This document shows positions 16,015 through 24,486 of a DNA stretch of 64,000 bases, piece after piece. The notes under the pieces were generated by a model that saw nothing but the letters and a program-made list of their open reading frames with translations, searched no databases and was not told the origin of the DNA. The translations under genes were made by a program, and so were the position numbers. Within the stretch, counting starts at the first letter, position 1, and each line of letters starts with the position of its first letter. The stretch lies in the NCBI RefSeq assembly GCF_009712475.1, contig NZ_VCJO01000008.1:159671-223670 (forward strand), written 5' to 3'. The stretch comes from Micromonospora sp. CP22 (lineage in GTDB: Bacteria > Actinomycetota > Actinomycetes > Mycobacteriales > Micromonosporaceae).

Positions 16015-16497
16015 GTGCGAGTTCCTCTTGCGATAGCCGGGGCGGTTCTCATCCTGGGGGCGGCGGCGGTGGCCGGGGTGCGCTGGACGAAGGCCGGTGA
16101 GCCGGTTCCCATCGCGGCGCCGCCGGGGGCGTCGACGGTGCTGCCCGCAGGCGATTACACGATGGTCGTCGACAACCGGAGGGCCGAGGTCTTCACCGAC
16201 CTGCGCAACGATCGCGGTGTTCCAACGATCGCAACCTACGCCATGCCATCCGCCACCACGTGGGATCAGGTGCGGTCGGGAGTCGCCGGTCAGCTCGACG
16301 GATGGAAGCAGATTGGCAACTGCGATGACCTGGGTGAGCGGCAGGTCCAGTGCGCCTGGTCGGAGTCGACCCGCTTGTGGCCCCGCCTCGTGCGGATCGT
16401 CCTCCTCCGGCCGGCGGAGTCAGGTGATGCCAACTCCTACGTGTGGCCCGATAACACCTTCCTGGTGATCGGCTCCGCCCACGGCGTCAACCGTTGA
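16015..16497 (+). CDS. Hypothetical secreted or membrane-anchored protein
   Basis: 160 aa. A hydrophobic segment at residues 4-22 (LAIAGAVLILGAAAVAGV) followed by a small globular domain with two Cys (NCDD and VQCAW) that could form a disulfide outside the cell. No family recognised. GTG 16015 is used; no upstream alternative in frame. No clear functional link to the SDR upstream or the convergent eRF1-like gene downstream. Confidence 0.6.
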   Translation: MRVPLAIAGAVLILGAAAVAGVRWTKAGEPVPIAAPPGASTVLPAGDYTMVVDNRRAEVFTDLRNDRGVPTIATYAMPSATTWDQVRSGVAGQLDGWKQIGNCDDLGERQVQCAWSESTRLWPRLVRIVLLRPAESGDANSYVWPDNTFLVIGSAHGVNR

Positions 16498-16610
16498 CGT
16501 CGGCCACGTCACGACATCCTCGGCGGACCGAGGCAGCGCCGGTCGCAGTAGGCGTCGCACCGGTGCCGGCCTCGTCGCGGATCAGATCCACCTGCTGAGC
16601 ACGCTCCGCT

Positions 16611-17780
16611 TCACCACCGCAGGAGCGCACCGATGCCTGCGGCGTCGCGCAGGATCCCGTCAGCGGCCCCCTCGATCGGGCTGACCCGTGCTCCGGTGAC
16701 CAACGCGCGTTCCACCAGTCGCTCGGTCAGCCTCGGTTCCGGGGTGTGCGGCTGGCCGGCGGAACCGACCTCGGCGTCCGCGTACAACGCGCCGTCGGCG
16801 TCCACGGAACCGGTGTAGCGAACCTGCGGGTCGTACACCAGATGGGCGACCCGGCCCTCCCGCAGCGCGCCGGCGACCTGGGACAGGCCGAGCGCGCCCA
16901 CCTGGCTGAGACCGGCGTCGCGGACCCGTTCGAGCAGGTGGCGCTCGCGGTGGGCGTGGTCGTCGTGCAGCCGCTCGGACACCGCCGTGAGCAGCCCGGC
17001 GTCGTCAAGCCCGGCGAGCACCCGCGTGTCCTGGATCACCGGCTCCTGCAGCGATGCGGGGAGCTTCGCGGTGAGCACGTCGGTCCACCGGTCACCGCCG
17101 CTGACCAGGATCCGTTCCCATCCCCGCTCGGCGGCCATGCCCGCGGCAGCCTCGGCCACCCGGTCCAGGAACCGCCGCGCCCGGTCCTGCTCGCGGGCCT
17201 GCCGGTGCTCCAGCATCGGGGTGTTGTACTGGCCTCGCGGGCCGCCGCCGATCTGACCGGCTCGCTCGTGCGGCGCCTCGATCTCCTCCTGCTCCAGGTG
17301 GTCTACCGGCTGCAGCTGACCGAGCCGCCATTCCAGCAGCCGGGCGTCGCTGGCGGAGACCAGCACGACGCCGGCTGCCCGGCCCTCGTCGAGCAGCTCC
17401 AGCAACGGGTGGATGAACGGTCCGTCGTCGAGCACGACGCGATTGGGTACGGGCATCTGGCTGTTCAGGCGCAGCACCCAGTCGTCATCGAGCGCGGCGT
17501 ACACGATCCGGCCCCGGCCGGGCTCGGTCGGCGCGGTGAGTCGCTCCACCTCCGAAGCGAGCCGGTCCAGCGCGGCGGTCATCTCCCGGCGACGCTCCGC
17601 CGGCCCTTCCTCGGCGATGCGGCGTTGCAGTTCCCGGTAGCGGTTCTTCAGGTCGATCATCGTGGCGTTCCGGTCGGCTGCCGGGTCGGCGTTCACGTAC
17701 ACCGACAACACGCCGAGCGTGTCGGTGCGGCGGGCCAGGTCCAGCAGGGCCTTGTCATCCAGCTCATGGATGCTCGCCAA
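16611..17780 (-). CDS. eRF1-like (baeRF/VLRF1, Vms1-type) protein
   Basis: 389-aa cytoplasmic protein. The N-terminal half (LGVLSVYVNADP, IVYAALDDDW, VVLVSASDARLLEWRLG) and the C-terminal RNase-H-like half (ERILVSGGD, GLDDAGLL, HLLERVRDAG, ALREGRVAHLVYD) follow the bacterial archaeo-eukaryotic release-factor layout. Right at the domain junction (about residues 178-184) lies GGGPRGQ, which resembles the catalytic loop with an essential Gln used by eRF1/Vms1 to cleave peptidyl-tRNA. So a ribosome-rescue hydrolase is plausible, though not shown. TTG 17780 follows AAGGGGTGAGG. Confidence 0.78.
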   Translation of the reverse strand: MASIHELDDKALLDLARRTDTLGVLSVYVNADPAADRNATMIDLKNRYRELQRRIAEEGPAERRREMTAALDRLASEVERLTAPTEPGRGRIVYAALDDDWVLRLNSQMPVPNRVVLDDGPFIHPLLELLDEGRAAGVVLVSASDARLLEWRLGQLQPVDHLEQEEIEAPHERAGQIGGGPRGQYNTPMLEHRQAREQDRARRFLDRVAEAAAGMAAERGWERILVSGGDRWTDVLTAKLPASLQEPVIQDTRVLAGLDDAGLLTAVSERLHDDHAHRERHLLERVRDAGLSQVGALGLSQVAGALREGRVAHLVYDPQVRYTGSVDADGALYADAEVGSAGQPHTPEPRLTERLVERALVTGARVSPIEGAADGILRDAAGIGALLRW

Positions 17781-17851
17781 GATTCCTCACCCCTTCTCGT
17801 GGCAACGGCTACCCCAACCACCGTAGCCCGACCGAGCCGAGGCGGCAGGGA

Positions 17852-18706
17852 TCAACGATGCTGACCAGCCGGGCCGAGATGGTTGATGTCGTACCCGTCG
17901 GGGTAGGTCCTGGTGGTGATGCCGTTGGCGAACAGCGGCGTGGCCCGGGGTGCGCCGAACCAGCGTTGCAGCCGGGCGCGGGTCTTCAGCGTCAGGTGCA
18001 GGCCGGCTCGGATCGGCCAGGCCGGCGTGTCGACCCGTGTCGCCCGGCGCAGTGGTGCGTCGTACATGGCGCTGACCAGGGCGTTGCCGAGCGGGGTGAG
18101 GGGTTTGGGAATGCGGGTGAGCATCAGCGTGCGGGTGGCCCGCTCGATGGTGGCCGCGTCGTCGTTGGGCTTCAGATGAGCCGCGTCGTGCGCGTCGAAC
18201 CAGGCCGAGAACGCCTCGTAGGAGTCGGGGATGTTCCTGATGCTCATTCGGTGGCCCAACTCGCGGTAGAAGTGGTAGGTGGCCTGCCGTTCGTGGCAGC
18301 AGGGGCGACGCCAGCCGTACCGCTGGAGCCAGCGGGTGGGGATGACTACCAGGCAGCCGAGGACGTAGAGGTAGTCGTCGTTGGGGATGTCGTACGGGCG
18401 GTGGATCTGGTTGACCCGCCGTAGGGCGTCACGCCCCCGTGGTTCGTCGAAGCCGTTGAGCACCATCTCGTACATGAGCAGACCGGTGTCGTCGAGGCGC
18501 TTCTGGGTGCGCTCGGTCAGCTCGCCGGTGGCGGTGTGCACGGCGGCGATGGCCGGAACGGAGAAGGACCTGTTGAAGGCGAGGTTGAGGCCCAGCTTCA
18601 TGTCCCACGGAAACTCGTAGCGCAGCATCGTCTGGTAGATCGCCAGGTAGTCGCGCTCGGGGTCGAGGGTGCGGGTGCGGGCGAGGTTGGCGTAGCGGGC
18701 TCTCAT
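17852..18706 (-). CDS. MpaB-family (DUF2236) oxygenase-like protein
   Basis: 284 aa, soluble. Matches the ER-type oxygenase MpaB/latex-clearing-protein fold (DUF2236), which binds heme b: LARTRTLDPERDYLAIYQTM, YEMVLNGFDEPRGRDALRRVNQIHRPYDIPNDDYLYVLG and the downstream HELGH-free YRELGHRMSI segment fit. Known members oxidatively cleave isoprenoids or polyisoprene; substrate here unknown. A much longer open frame exists upstream, but ATG 18706 overlaps the membrane-protein stop (ATGA) and gives the expected length. Last gene of the XRE-ImmA-membrane-oxygenase operon. Confidence 0.82.
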   Translation of the reverse strand: MRARYANLARTRTLDPERDYLAIYQTMLRYEFPWDMKLGLNLAFNRSFSVPAIAAVHTATGELTERTQKRLDDTGLLMYEMVLNGFDEPRGRDALRRVNQIHRPYDIPNDDYLYVLGCLVVIPTRWLQRYGWRRPCCHERQATYHFYRELGHRMSIRNIPDSYEAFSAWFDAHDAAHLKPNDDAATIERATRTLMLTRIPKPLTPLGNALVSAMYDAPLRRATRVDTPAWPIRAGLHLTLKTRARLQRWFGAPRATPLFANGITTRTYPDGYDINHLGPAGQHR

Positions 18707-19932
18707 CGGCTGGGGTCTCCGAGCGCGGACCCGTGGACGGGGAGGTGTCGGGAGGTGGCGAGCGTCTGGGCGACCACGAGCGAGCGGGCGTAGGTGCTGG
18801 ACACCAGCGTCAGCCAGGCGATCTCTCCGGCGTAGCCGTCGGAGGGGCGGTGCAGGCCGTCGGGGGGCAGGGGGAGTGCGGCGACGAGGCCCCGCTGGTG
18901 GGCGCGGAGTGCGCAGGCCAGGTGTGCCGCCTCGATCGTGGCCCGCCGTTCGTCGCCGGTCAGGCCGGCCCGCTCGGCGTGCTGCTCGGCCAGCGCGGTC
19001 ACCCTGCTGTCCATGTACGGGCGCAGGGCGAGACAGCCGTCGCGGATCTCGGCGGCACGGCGGGTCAACGCGTAGTCGATGTCGCGGACGGCGCCGAGCC
19101 GTCGGCGCAGGCTCGCGTCGAGTTCGAGCTCGGGCAGGGCGTCGACGAGGTCGCGCCAGAGCGGTTCGAGGCGCTGGTAGGAGCGGAAGTCGTCCCAGCG
19201 CCGGGTGATCGTGAGGATCGGGCCCCAGGCGGGCATGGTCAGGCCGATCATCATGAGCAGGGCGCTGATGGTGACCAGGACCGCGGCGATCTCCCGCTCG
19301 CCGGTGGGCTGGTAGCCACTCCAGTAGGCGATCAGGTACGCGATCTTGTTGGTGCTGTAGAGCAGGGCGACGGCGGCGCCGACGGCGGTGATGCGGAGGC
19401 CCCGACGCAGCCAGGGGCGTCCGCAGATGCGGGCGAAGCGCCAGCACAACCGGGTGATGTCGGTGCAGTAGGCGAAGAAGCCGACGACCATGAAGATCAG
19501 CAGGTACGCGGTGACGGCGGAATCTCGGGCGTACTCGACCGTCAGCTGCACCGGGGTGTCGTAGCTGAGCGTGTAGGCGAACAGCCCGGCCATGGTGAGG
19601 AGGGCGCCGCCGGTGACCCAGACCCAGCGTCGGCTACGGGCCGCCGCCTTCGCCGGTGGCAGCGCCAGGTGGAGCAGCATGTGTTCGGCGCTGGCGGCGA
19701 TCGTCATGGCGCAGCCGTGCGAGACGAACTTGGCGAGGTTGGGTAGGCCGGAAGCCTGGTCGATGCTGGTGGCCAGGGGCGGGATGGCGAGGGTGATCCC
19801 GGTGGCGAAGGCGCCGAGCGCCACGCAGATCGCGCCCCGGACCTGGCTCGGTTGCCGGCGCTGGAGCCGGAGCATGTAGCTGAAGGCGAACCAGCCGGCG
19901 ATCGCGCACACGCCGTAGAGAATGGTGTCCAT
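18703..19932 (-). CDS. MAB_1171c-type putative transporter (DUF6545-like)
   Basis: 409 aa. About seven hydrophobic helices occupy residues 1-230 and a cytoplasmic helical domain about 235-409 starts RRWDDFRSYQRLEPLW, the hallmark of the DUF6545 tail seen in MAB_1171c-type proteins. Function unproven; 'transporter' is only the database-style label. It lies 6 bp after the ImmA peptidase stop and overlaps the oxygenase start, so all are co-translated. The cytoplasmic tail could be a sensor or docking domain. Confidence 0.8.
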   Translation of the reverse strand: MDTILYGVCAIAGWFAFSYMLRLQRRQPSQVRGAICVALGAFATGITLAIPPLATSIDQASGLPNLAKFVSHGCAMTIAASAEHMLLHLALPPAKAAARSRRWVWVTGGALLTMAGLFAYTLSYDTPVQLTVEYARDSAVTAYLLIFMVVGFFAYCTDITRLCWRFARICGRPWLRRGLRITAVGAAVALLYSTNKIAYLIAYWSGYQPTGEREIAAVLVTISALLMMIGLTMPAWGPILTITRRWDDFRSYQRLEPLWRDLVDALPELELDASLRRRLGAVRDIDYALTRRAAEIRDGCLALRPYMDSRVTALAEQHAERAGLTGDERRATIEAAHLACALRAHQRGLVAALPLPPDGLHRPSDGYAGEIAWLTLVSSTYARSLVVAQTLATSRHLPVHGSALGDPSR

Positions 19933-19938
19933 GCCGCT

Positions 19939-20463
19939 CTACCAGTCGGGGTGTTCCAGCGAGTGCCGTAGCCGTCCGTACAACTCGGCCTGGCCGCTGT
20001 CCAGGGGGGACTCCCGCCTGCGGTCGTGGCCGCCGCGGGCCCGGCGCAGGATCAGCGAGCCGATCATCTCGGCTTCGCGTTCCTCGGCCGCCGCGTAGTT
20101 GCTGCGGCCGAGGCTGCGCTGGACCAGTGCCGGGTCGAGGTCGGGCAGGAGCAGGCGTGAGGCTGCCGGATCCAGGACCTCGGTGGCCCGGTGCCCGGCG
20201 ATCAGGTGACCCAACTCGTGACTGATGATCAGCAACTGGTGCAGGGGTGAGGTGTCCTGCTCGAAGAAGATGGCGTCGAACTCGCCGGTGGGGACGCACA
20301 TCCCGCACACCGTGTGCGCCGGAAGTTTGATCGGCAGGAGGTGGATGGGTCGGCCACGCCGTTCGCCGAGCACGTCGCAGAGCTTCCGGATTTCGAAAGG
20401 CTCCGGTATCTCCAGCTCGGCGACGATTCTCTCGCAGTGTTTGCGCAGTCGGTGCAAACTCAC
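19939..20463 (-). CDS. ImmA/IrrE-family zinc metallopeptidase
   Basis: 174 aa. Catalytic HExxH in ISHELGHLIAGH and a downstream acidic ligand in EEREAEMIGS give a complete gluzincin-type active site. ImmA/IrrE peptidases cleave XRE-type repressors such as ImmR or DdrO; the adjacent XRE gene is the obvious target. GTG 20463 is preferred: the product then begins VSLHRLRKHCE, as ImmA homologues usually do, and AGGGGAT is about 8 nt upstream. A GTG at 20511, two bases after the regulator stop, would add 16 residues. Confidence 0.85.
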   Translation of the reverse strand: MSLHRLRKHCERIVAELEIPEPFEIRKLCDVLGERRGRPIHLLPIKLPAHTVCGMCVPTGEFDAIFFEQDTSPLHQLLIISHELGHLIAGHRATEVLDPAASRLLLPDLDPALVQRSLGRSNYAAAEEREAEMIGSLILRRARGGHDRRRESPLDSGQAELYGRLRHSLEHPDW

Positions 20464-20513
20464 GTCAGCGATCCCCTGCTCGTCAGCGTACTGCCACTGA
20501 AGGATTTGCACGG

Positions 20514-21035
20514 CTAGGCGAGATCGTCCGGCGTGGCACTGGTGTCGCCCAGGCTGGCACCTGTGGCCACGGCCCGCAGTCGGGCCACCATCTGTTCGAT
20601 GAGCTGTGTATCTGTTGCCGAGAGCCCATTGTCGGCGAGGACCTGGCGTAGCGCCACCTGTTTGATGTCCATTCGGCGCAGCTCGCTGAGCAGGGTGAGT
20701 TGTTCCTGTATGCGACGTGCGGCCACGTCGTCGACGAAGTAGCCGCTGTTCACCCCGAACACGGTGGCCAGGGCGCGTACGTGTGAGGTGCGGGGATCGC
20801 TGGCCACGCCGCGCCGCAACTCTCCGATGTAGGCGGCGCTGATGGTGACTCCGGTTTCGCCCGCCGTGGCGTTGATCTTGTCGGCGATCTCTTTGTTGGT
20901 GTACTTACGGCCGGGCTCGTGGGAGTCGCCTAGTTCGTCCGGAGTGGGGCGGATCTTGTCGAAGAGATACTCCAGTCGGGCGGCGAGGGTGTCGAGAGGC
21001 GGTAGTTCCTGCTCAACGTGTTGATCGTCGGCCAT
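20514..21035 (-). CDS. XRE/EspR-like helix-turn-helix regulator
   Basis: 173 aa. An N-terminal helix-turn-helix (about residues 30-95) reads TNKEIADKINATAGETG, then ISAAYIGELRRGVASDPRT and FGVNSGYFVDD, closely like EspR of mycobacteria. The C-terminal half is helical and probably dimerises. ATG 21035 is chosen over a TTG three codons upstream. First gene of the operon, followed by the ImmA peptidase, so repression relieved by proteolysis is the likely control. Three related half-sites lie just upstream. Confidence 0.85.
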   Translation of the reverse strand: MADDQHVEQELPPLDTLAARLEYLFDKIRPTPDELGDSHEPGRKYTNKEIADKINATAGETGVTISAAYIGELRRGVASDPRTSHVRALATVFGVNSGYFVDDVAARRIQEQLTLLSELRRMDIKQVALRQVLADNGLSATDTQLIEQMVARLRAVATGASLGDTSATPDDLA

Positions 21036-21501
21036 CACTCTCAACCCTTCAACGACTAAACGTCAGTGTCGCAGATGCGCGCCTTAGTAAACAGGCGTTG
21101 ACACCCGCACGCAAAGTCAGCGTATGCTCGCACCTGTTTGGAGCAACGCCTGTTGAGCGCTTACGAAGAACGGCTCAACATGCGTTGTGTGGTCGGTGTT
21201 TTGCCTGGTCCGGCCACCCGAACGAGCGGAGCCGTCGGTGAGAGGGATCAGCTCTGTGAGGAGCGAAACGGGGGATGCCTCTCGCGGACGCTCGCTGGCG
21301 CACTCGGTCGTCGGCAGGGGCACCGCGATCGGCGGCCCTGCCCGACCACCGCTGCAAACGGGGGCTGGACCGCTCGGTGGGCCGTTGCCTGCCAGCGGTC
21401 CAGCGACGGCGGCCCAGGGTGGCCTGAGGAGGTAGCACGGTGATCGTCACCGCGCGTGCGATGGCGTTGATCGGCAGCGACGGGTCGCGGGTGGTCGGGG
21501 C
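21036..21501. other. Divergent intergenic region
   Basis: 466 bp between the XRE gene and the SAF-domain gene. Apart from the half-site cluster at 21088-21155 I see no gene. Weak plus-strand frames at 21138-21443 and 21187-21435 have low-complexity, Arg/Gly/Pro-rich products and no ribosome site. Confidence 0.5.
21088..21155. promoter_or_regulatory. Operator-like cluster of AACAGGCGTTG half-sites with a plus-strand promoter
   Basis: AACAGGCGTTG (21090-21100) and its exact reverse complement CAACGCCTGTT (21144-21154) flank a third related half-site on the minus strand, AAACAGGTG, at 21131-21139. Between them lie TTGACA (21098-21103) and TATGCT (21123-21128), spaced 19 bp, a plausible plus-strand promoter whose -35 overlaps the first site. 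The cluster is 53-120 bp upstream of the XRE start, a natural autoregulatory operator. Confidence 0.5.
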
Positions 21502-22227
21502 ATGACCACGCCAATGGAGGCGGCCACCGGTGTGCGCGCCGTCGTCGCCGCTGGTGGCAGCAGTTGCCCTCCGCTGGCCGCGCCGAACGCCGTCGCCCCG
21601 GGCGACCCGCGCCGCCGGTGGCGGCCGGCGTCGGCCTGGCTGGCGCTGGCGCTGCTCTCCACCGTCGGCCTGATCGCGGTCTCGGTGCTGCCCAGGGGCG
21701 ACACCACCGATGAGTACCTGGCGGTGAGCACCAGGGTCGAGGCCGGCTCCCTCATCGACCGGTCGCATCTCACCACAGTGCGGATCACCACCGACCCGGC
21801 ACTCACACCGATCCGGGCCAGCGCCGCCGACGACGTCGTCGGCAGGTACGCCTCGGTCACGCTGGTGCCGGGCACCCTGCTGACCCGCGCACAGCTGACC
21901 GACGTGCCGGTGCCGGACGACGGCCGGCGGCTCGTGGGTCTCAACCTGCCCACCGAGCGGCTGCCCACCGAGCGGGTCGCACCCGGTGCCGAGGTGCGGC
22001 TGGTGGTGACCGTCGACGACGCCGTGGTGTCCCACCACCACTGGGTCTCCCGCCACCGGCAGCCGCCGACGCCGACGAGCATCGAGGCCACCGTGGTGGA
22101 CATGCGCGTCGGCGACACCGCCGGCACCACGCTGCTCAACGTCGCCGTCGCCGAGTGCGACCGGCCACTGGTCGTCTCCGGTGCCGCCGCCGGTCGGATC
22201 GCCGTCGCGTTGGCCGCCCGCAAGTGA
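21502..22227 (+). CDS. SAF-domain protein with one membrane anchor
   Basis: 241 aa. A basic N-terminal stretch (GDPRRRWRPASAW) leads to one membrane helix at about residues 49-67, followed outside by a SAF domain: VEAGSLIDRSHLTTVRI, VGRYASVTLVPGTLLTRAQL. This is the CpaB/RcpC or antifreeze-like SAF layout, used in pilus assembly or sugar binding. No tad/flp genes are nearby, so the role is unknown. Start could also be ATG 21514. Convergent with the methyltransferase gene, 33 bp apart. Confidence 0.72.
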   Translation: MTTPMEAATGVRAVVAAGGSSCPPLAAPNAVAPGDPRRRWRPASAWLALALLSTVGLIAVSVLPRGDTTDEYLAVSTRVEAGSLIDRSHLTTVRITTDPALTPIRASAADDVVGRYASVTLVPGTLLTRAQLTDVPVPDDGRRLVGLNLPTERLPTERVAPGAEVRLVVTVDDAVVSHHHWVSRHRQPPTPTSIEATVVDMRVGDTAGTTLLNVAVAECDRPLVVSGAAAGRIAVALAARK

Positions 22228-22260
22228 CGGGCGACGTCGCACCCGCCGTCGCGGGCCGGG

Positions 22261-23283
22261 TCACGGGACCGGTTTGTACGCGATGACCAGCTCCCAGGTG
22301 CCTGGCAGCACCGCCACGTTCTCGAAGCCGGTCTCCGCGAGCAGTTTGGTGTAGAAGTCGGCCTCCCGTAGTCGGCTGACGCTGCTGTCGACGCCGATCA
22401 GGAAGTAGCTCCAGAAGAACTGCATGGCCAGCCGATCCGGGGTGCGGAACTCCTCGCAGACGAGGATCAGCCCGCCCGGCTCCAACGCCGCGTACGCCTG
22501 CCGAACCAGGTCGCGCGCCACCGGGTTCGGCCAGTCGTGCAGGACCCGGACGAAGGAGAGCGCATCGTAGCCGCGCGGCAGGGCCTCGGTGAAGAAGTCA
22601 CCGCCGACGAAGCCGAGCCGATCCGCGTGGCCGCTGCTGTCCCGGGTGGCCGCCACCAGCGGTGCCACCGCCGGCAGGTTGTACACGTCGGCGCGCAGGC
22701 CCGGCGCGGAGTCGAGGATGTGGGCGGCGAGCGTGCCGTCCCCGCCGCCGACGTCGAGCAGCCGGTGCCGGTCCGACCAGAGTCGACTGGCGTGGCGGCG
22801 CACCGTGTCGATCGCCGGCCCCAGCCCGAGGGCCATGCTGCGCTCGAACTCGGCGGTCTGGGCGGCCGTCTTCGGCGGCCAGGCGAACCCGTCCTCGATG
22901 CTGACCTCGCCGCGCAGACTCTCGGCCAGCCGCCCGTGCAGCTGCCGCCACGGGTAGCGGTCCCGGTCCCGCTCGGTGGCGCCCGGCCCGACCACCGCGT
23001 GGACCGCGTCGCGGAGCCCCAGCACGGCGCGGTAGCTGGTGGTGCCGATGTCGTCGCCGGGCTCGTCACGGACCAGGAAGCCGAGGCTCTCGATGCAGTC
23101 GAGGAACTTGTACAGCCGTAGCGGAAGCACCCCGAACTGCGCCGCCAACGCGTCGAGGCGGACCGGTCCGGGCTCCAGCGCGTCGAGCAGCCCCAGGTCG
23201 AGCGCCGTGGCCAGGACGTCCATGGCCTTGGGCCCGTTGACGAGCAGGCTCAGCAACGCCCGTGGTGAGAGGGTGACGGTCAC
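22261..23283 (-). CDS. SAM-dependent O-methyltransferase-like enzyme (family 2)
   Basis: 340 aa. N-terminal winged-helix dimerisation domain (ALDLGLLDALEPGPVRLDALAAQ) then a Rossmann domain with SAM motif LLDVGGGDGTLAAH, and SFVRVLHDWPNPVARD, the LHDW motif of plant-COMT-like O-methyltransferases. Related enzymes also C-methylate 3-hydroxykynurenine in actinomycin-type pathways, which suits the kynureninase-like neighbour. GTG 23283 overlaps the PLP enzyme stop (GTGA). Last gene of the cluster. Confidence 0.87.
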   Translation of the reverse strand: MTVTLSPRALLSLLVNGPKAMDVLATALDLGLLDALEPGPVRLDALAAQFGVLPLRLYKFLDCIESLGFLVRDEPGDDIGTTSYRAVLGLRDAVHAVVGPGATERDRDRYPWRQLHGRLAESLRGEVSIEDGFAWPPKTAAQTAEFERSMALGLGPAIDTVRRHASRLWSDRHRLLDVGGGDGTLAAHILDSAPGLRADVYNLPAVAPLVAATRDSSGHADRLGFVGGDFFTEALPRGYDALSFVRVLHDWPNPVARDLVRQAYAALEPGGLILVCEEFRTPDRLAMQFFWSYFLIGVDSSVSRLREADFYTKLLAETGFENVAVLPGTWELVIAYKPVP

Positions 23284-24443
23284 CGGTGCAGCTCCTTCTC
23301 CAGCGCATCCATGAACAGGTCGATCTCGTCGAGGGTGTTGTAGACGTGCGGGCCGACCCGCAGGTAGCCGCGCCAGCTACAGATCACGTCACGGGCGGCC
23401 AGCCGCCGCTTGACGGCCTCGCCGTCGGGCACGTCCAGACACACCACCCCGCCCCGCTGGGCCGGGGAGGTGGGGCTGACCGCGACGATGCCGGCGGCCT
23501 CGGCCCGGTCCAACACCCGTTGGGTCAGCGCCAGCGAGTGCCGGCGGATGGCGTCGACGCCGACGCCGAGCAGCAGGTCGATGCCGACCTGTGAGACCAG
23601 GGAGGTCAGCGGGTAGGGCGTGCCACCGGCGAAACGTCGGACACCGGGAGCCCAGCCGTACGACGGTCGGAAGGTCAGCGCCCGGTCGCCGGCCTGCCAG
23701 CCGGTGGCCGCCGGGGTCAACGACGGCAGCAGGGCCGGGCGGACGTAGAGCAACCCGGTGCCGACCCCGCACAGCCACTTGTGGGAACCGCCGATGACCA
23801 CGTCGACGCCGAGCGCGGTGACGTCCAGCGGCACCACCCCGACGGTCTGGAAGGCGTCCACCACCACCAGCGCGCCGACCTGGTGGGCGTGGGCCACCAG
23901 GCGGGACAGGTCGACGGTGGCGCCGGAGGTGAAGCTGGCGTGCGGCACGCACACCAGCAGCGTCCGCTCGTCGATCCTGGCCTCCAGCGCGTCCTGGTCG
24001 AGGTGGGGACCGCCGGTGCCGACCACGTCGACCTCGGCCCCATATCGGCCGTACGCGCGGAAGATGAACGGCACCGTCGGATAGTCGAGATCCGTGATGA
24101 CCACCCGGTTGCGCGGCGGACGGTAGTCGAAGCAGGACGCCACCCGGGCCAGGAAGGTGCTCAGGTTCGCGTCGGTGAGCACGCTGCCCGGTGGCGCGCC
24201 GAGGAGCGCGGCCACCGAGTCCGCGTACCGGTCGAGACCGGTGTGCCAGTCCTGCCATAACTCGTCGCGCCAACCGCGCAGCGTCTCCCAGTAGTCGTGC
24301 AGTACGCGCTCGGCGCCCCTCGGCACCGCCCCGGTGGAGTTGCTGTTCAGGTACACACAGGTCTGCAACAGGGGAAACTCGGCGCGCAGGGCGGCGTGCG
24401 TGTCGGCGTCGAGGCATCGGGGGCTCTGCTCGGGCTGGCTCAC
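23280..24443 (-). CDS. Kynureninase-like class V PLP enzyme
   Basis: 387 aa, aspartate-aminotransferase fold type I. YLNSNSTGAVPRG near the N terminus parallels the kynureninase YLdgNSlG motif; VVVDAFQTVG contains the PLP-contacting Asp; the Schiff-base Lys is in GGSHKWLCG, again kynureninase-style. The isopenicillin-N-epimerase or cysteine-desulfurase-like branches of class V are alternatives. GTG 24443 follows GAGGAG with good spacing. Its place downstream of two TDO-superfamily genes supports a tryptophan-to-anthranilate type route. Confidence 0.82.
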   Translation of the reverse strand: MSQPEQSPRCLDADTHAALRAEFPLLQTCVYLNSNSTGAVPRGAERVLHDYWETLRGWRDELWQDWHTGLDRYADSVAALLGAPPGSVLTDANLSTFLARVASCFDYRPPRNRVVITDLDYPTVPFIFRAYGRYGAEVDVVGTGGPHLDQDALEARIDERTLLVCVPHASFTSGATVDLSRLVAHAHQVGALVVVDAFQTVGVVPLDVTALGVDVVIGGSHKWLCGVGTGLLYVRPALLPSLTPAATGWQAGDRALTFRPSYGWAPGVRRFAGGTPYPLTSLVSQVGIDLLLGVGVDAIRRHSLALTQRVLDRAEAAGIVAVSPTSPAQRGGVVCLDVPDGEAVKRRLAARDVICSWRGYLRVGPHVYNTLDEIDLFMDALEKELHR

Positions 24444-24486
24444 GCGTGGCTCCTCTCATCCCGCTCGGCCGTGGGGAGGTCGGCGG

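Noticed and set aside
21138..21443. Plus-strand frame starting next to the half-site cluster
   Set aside because: Product is Arg/Gly/Pro-rich, no Shine-Dalgarno, no similarity to any family I know. The putative promoter upstream is kept as a regulatory feature only.
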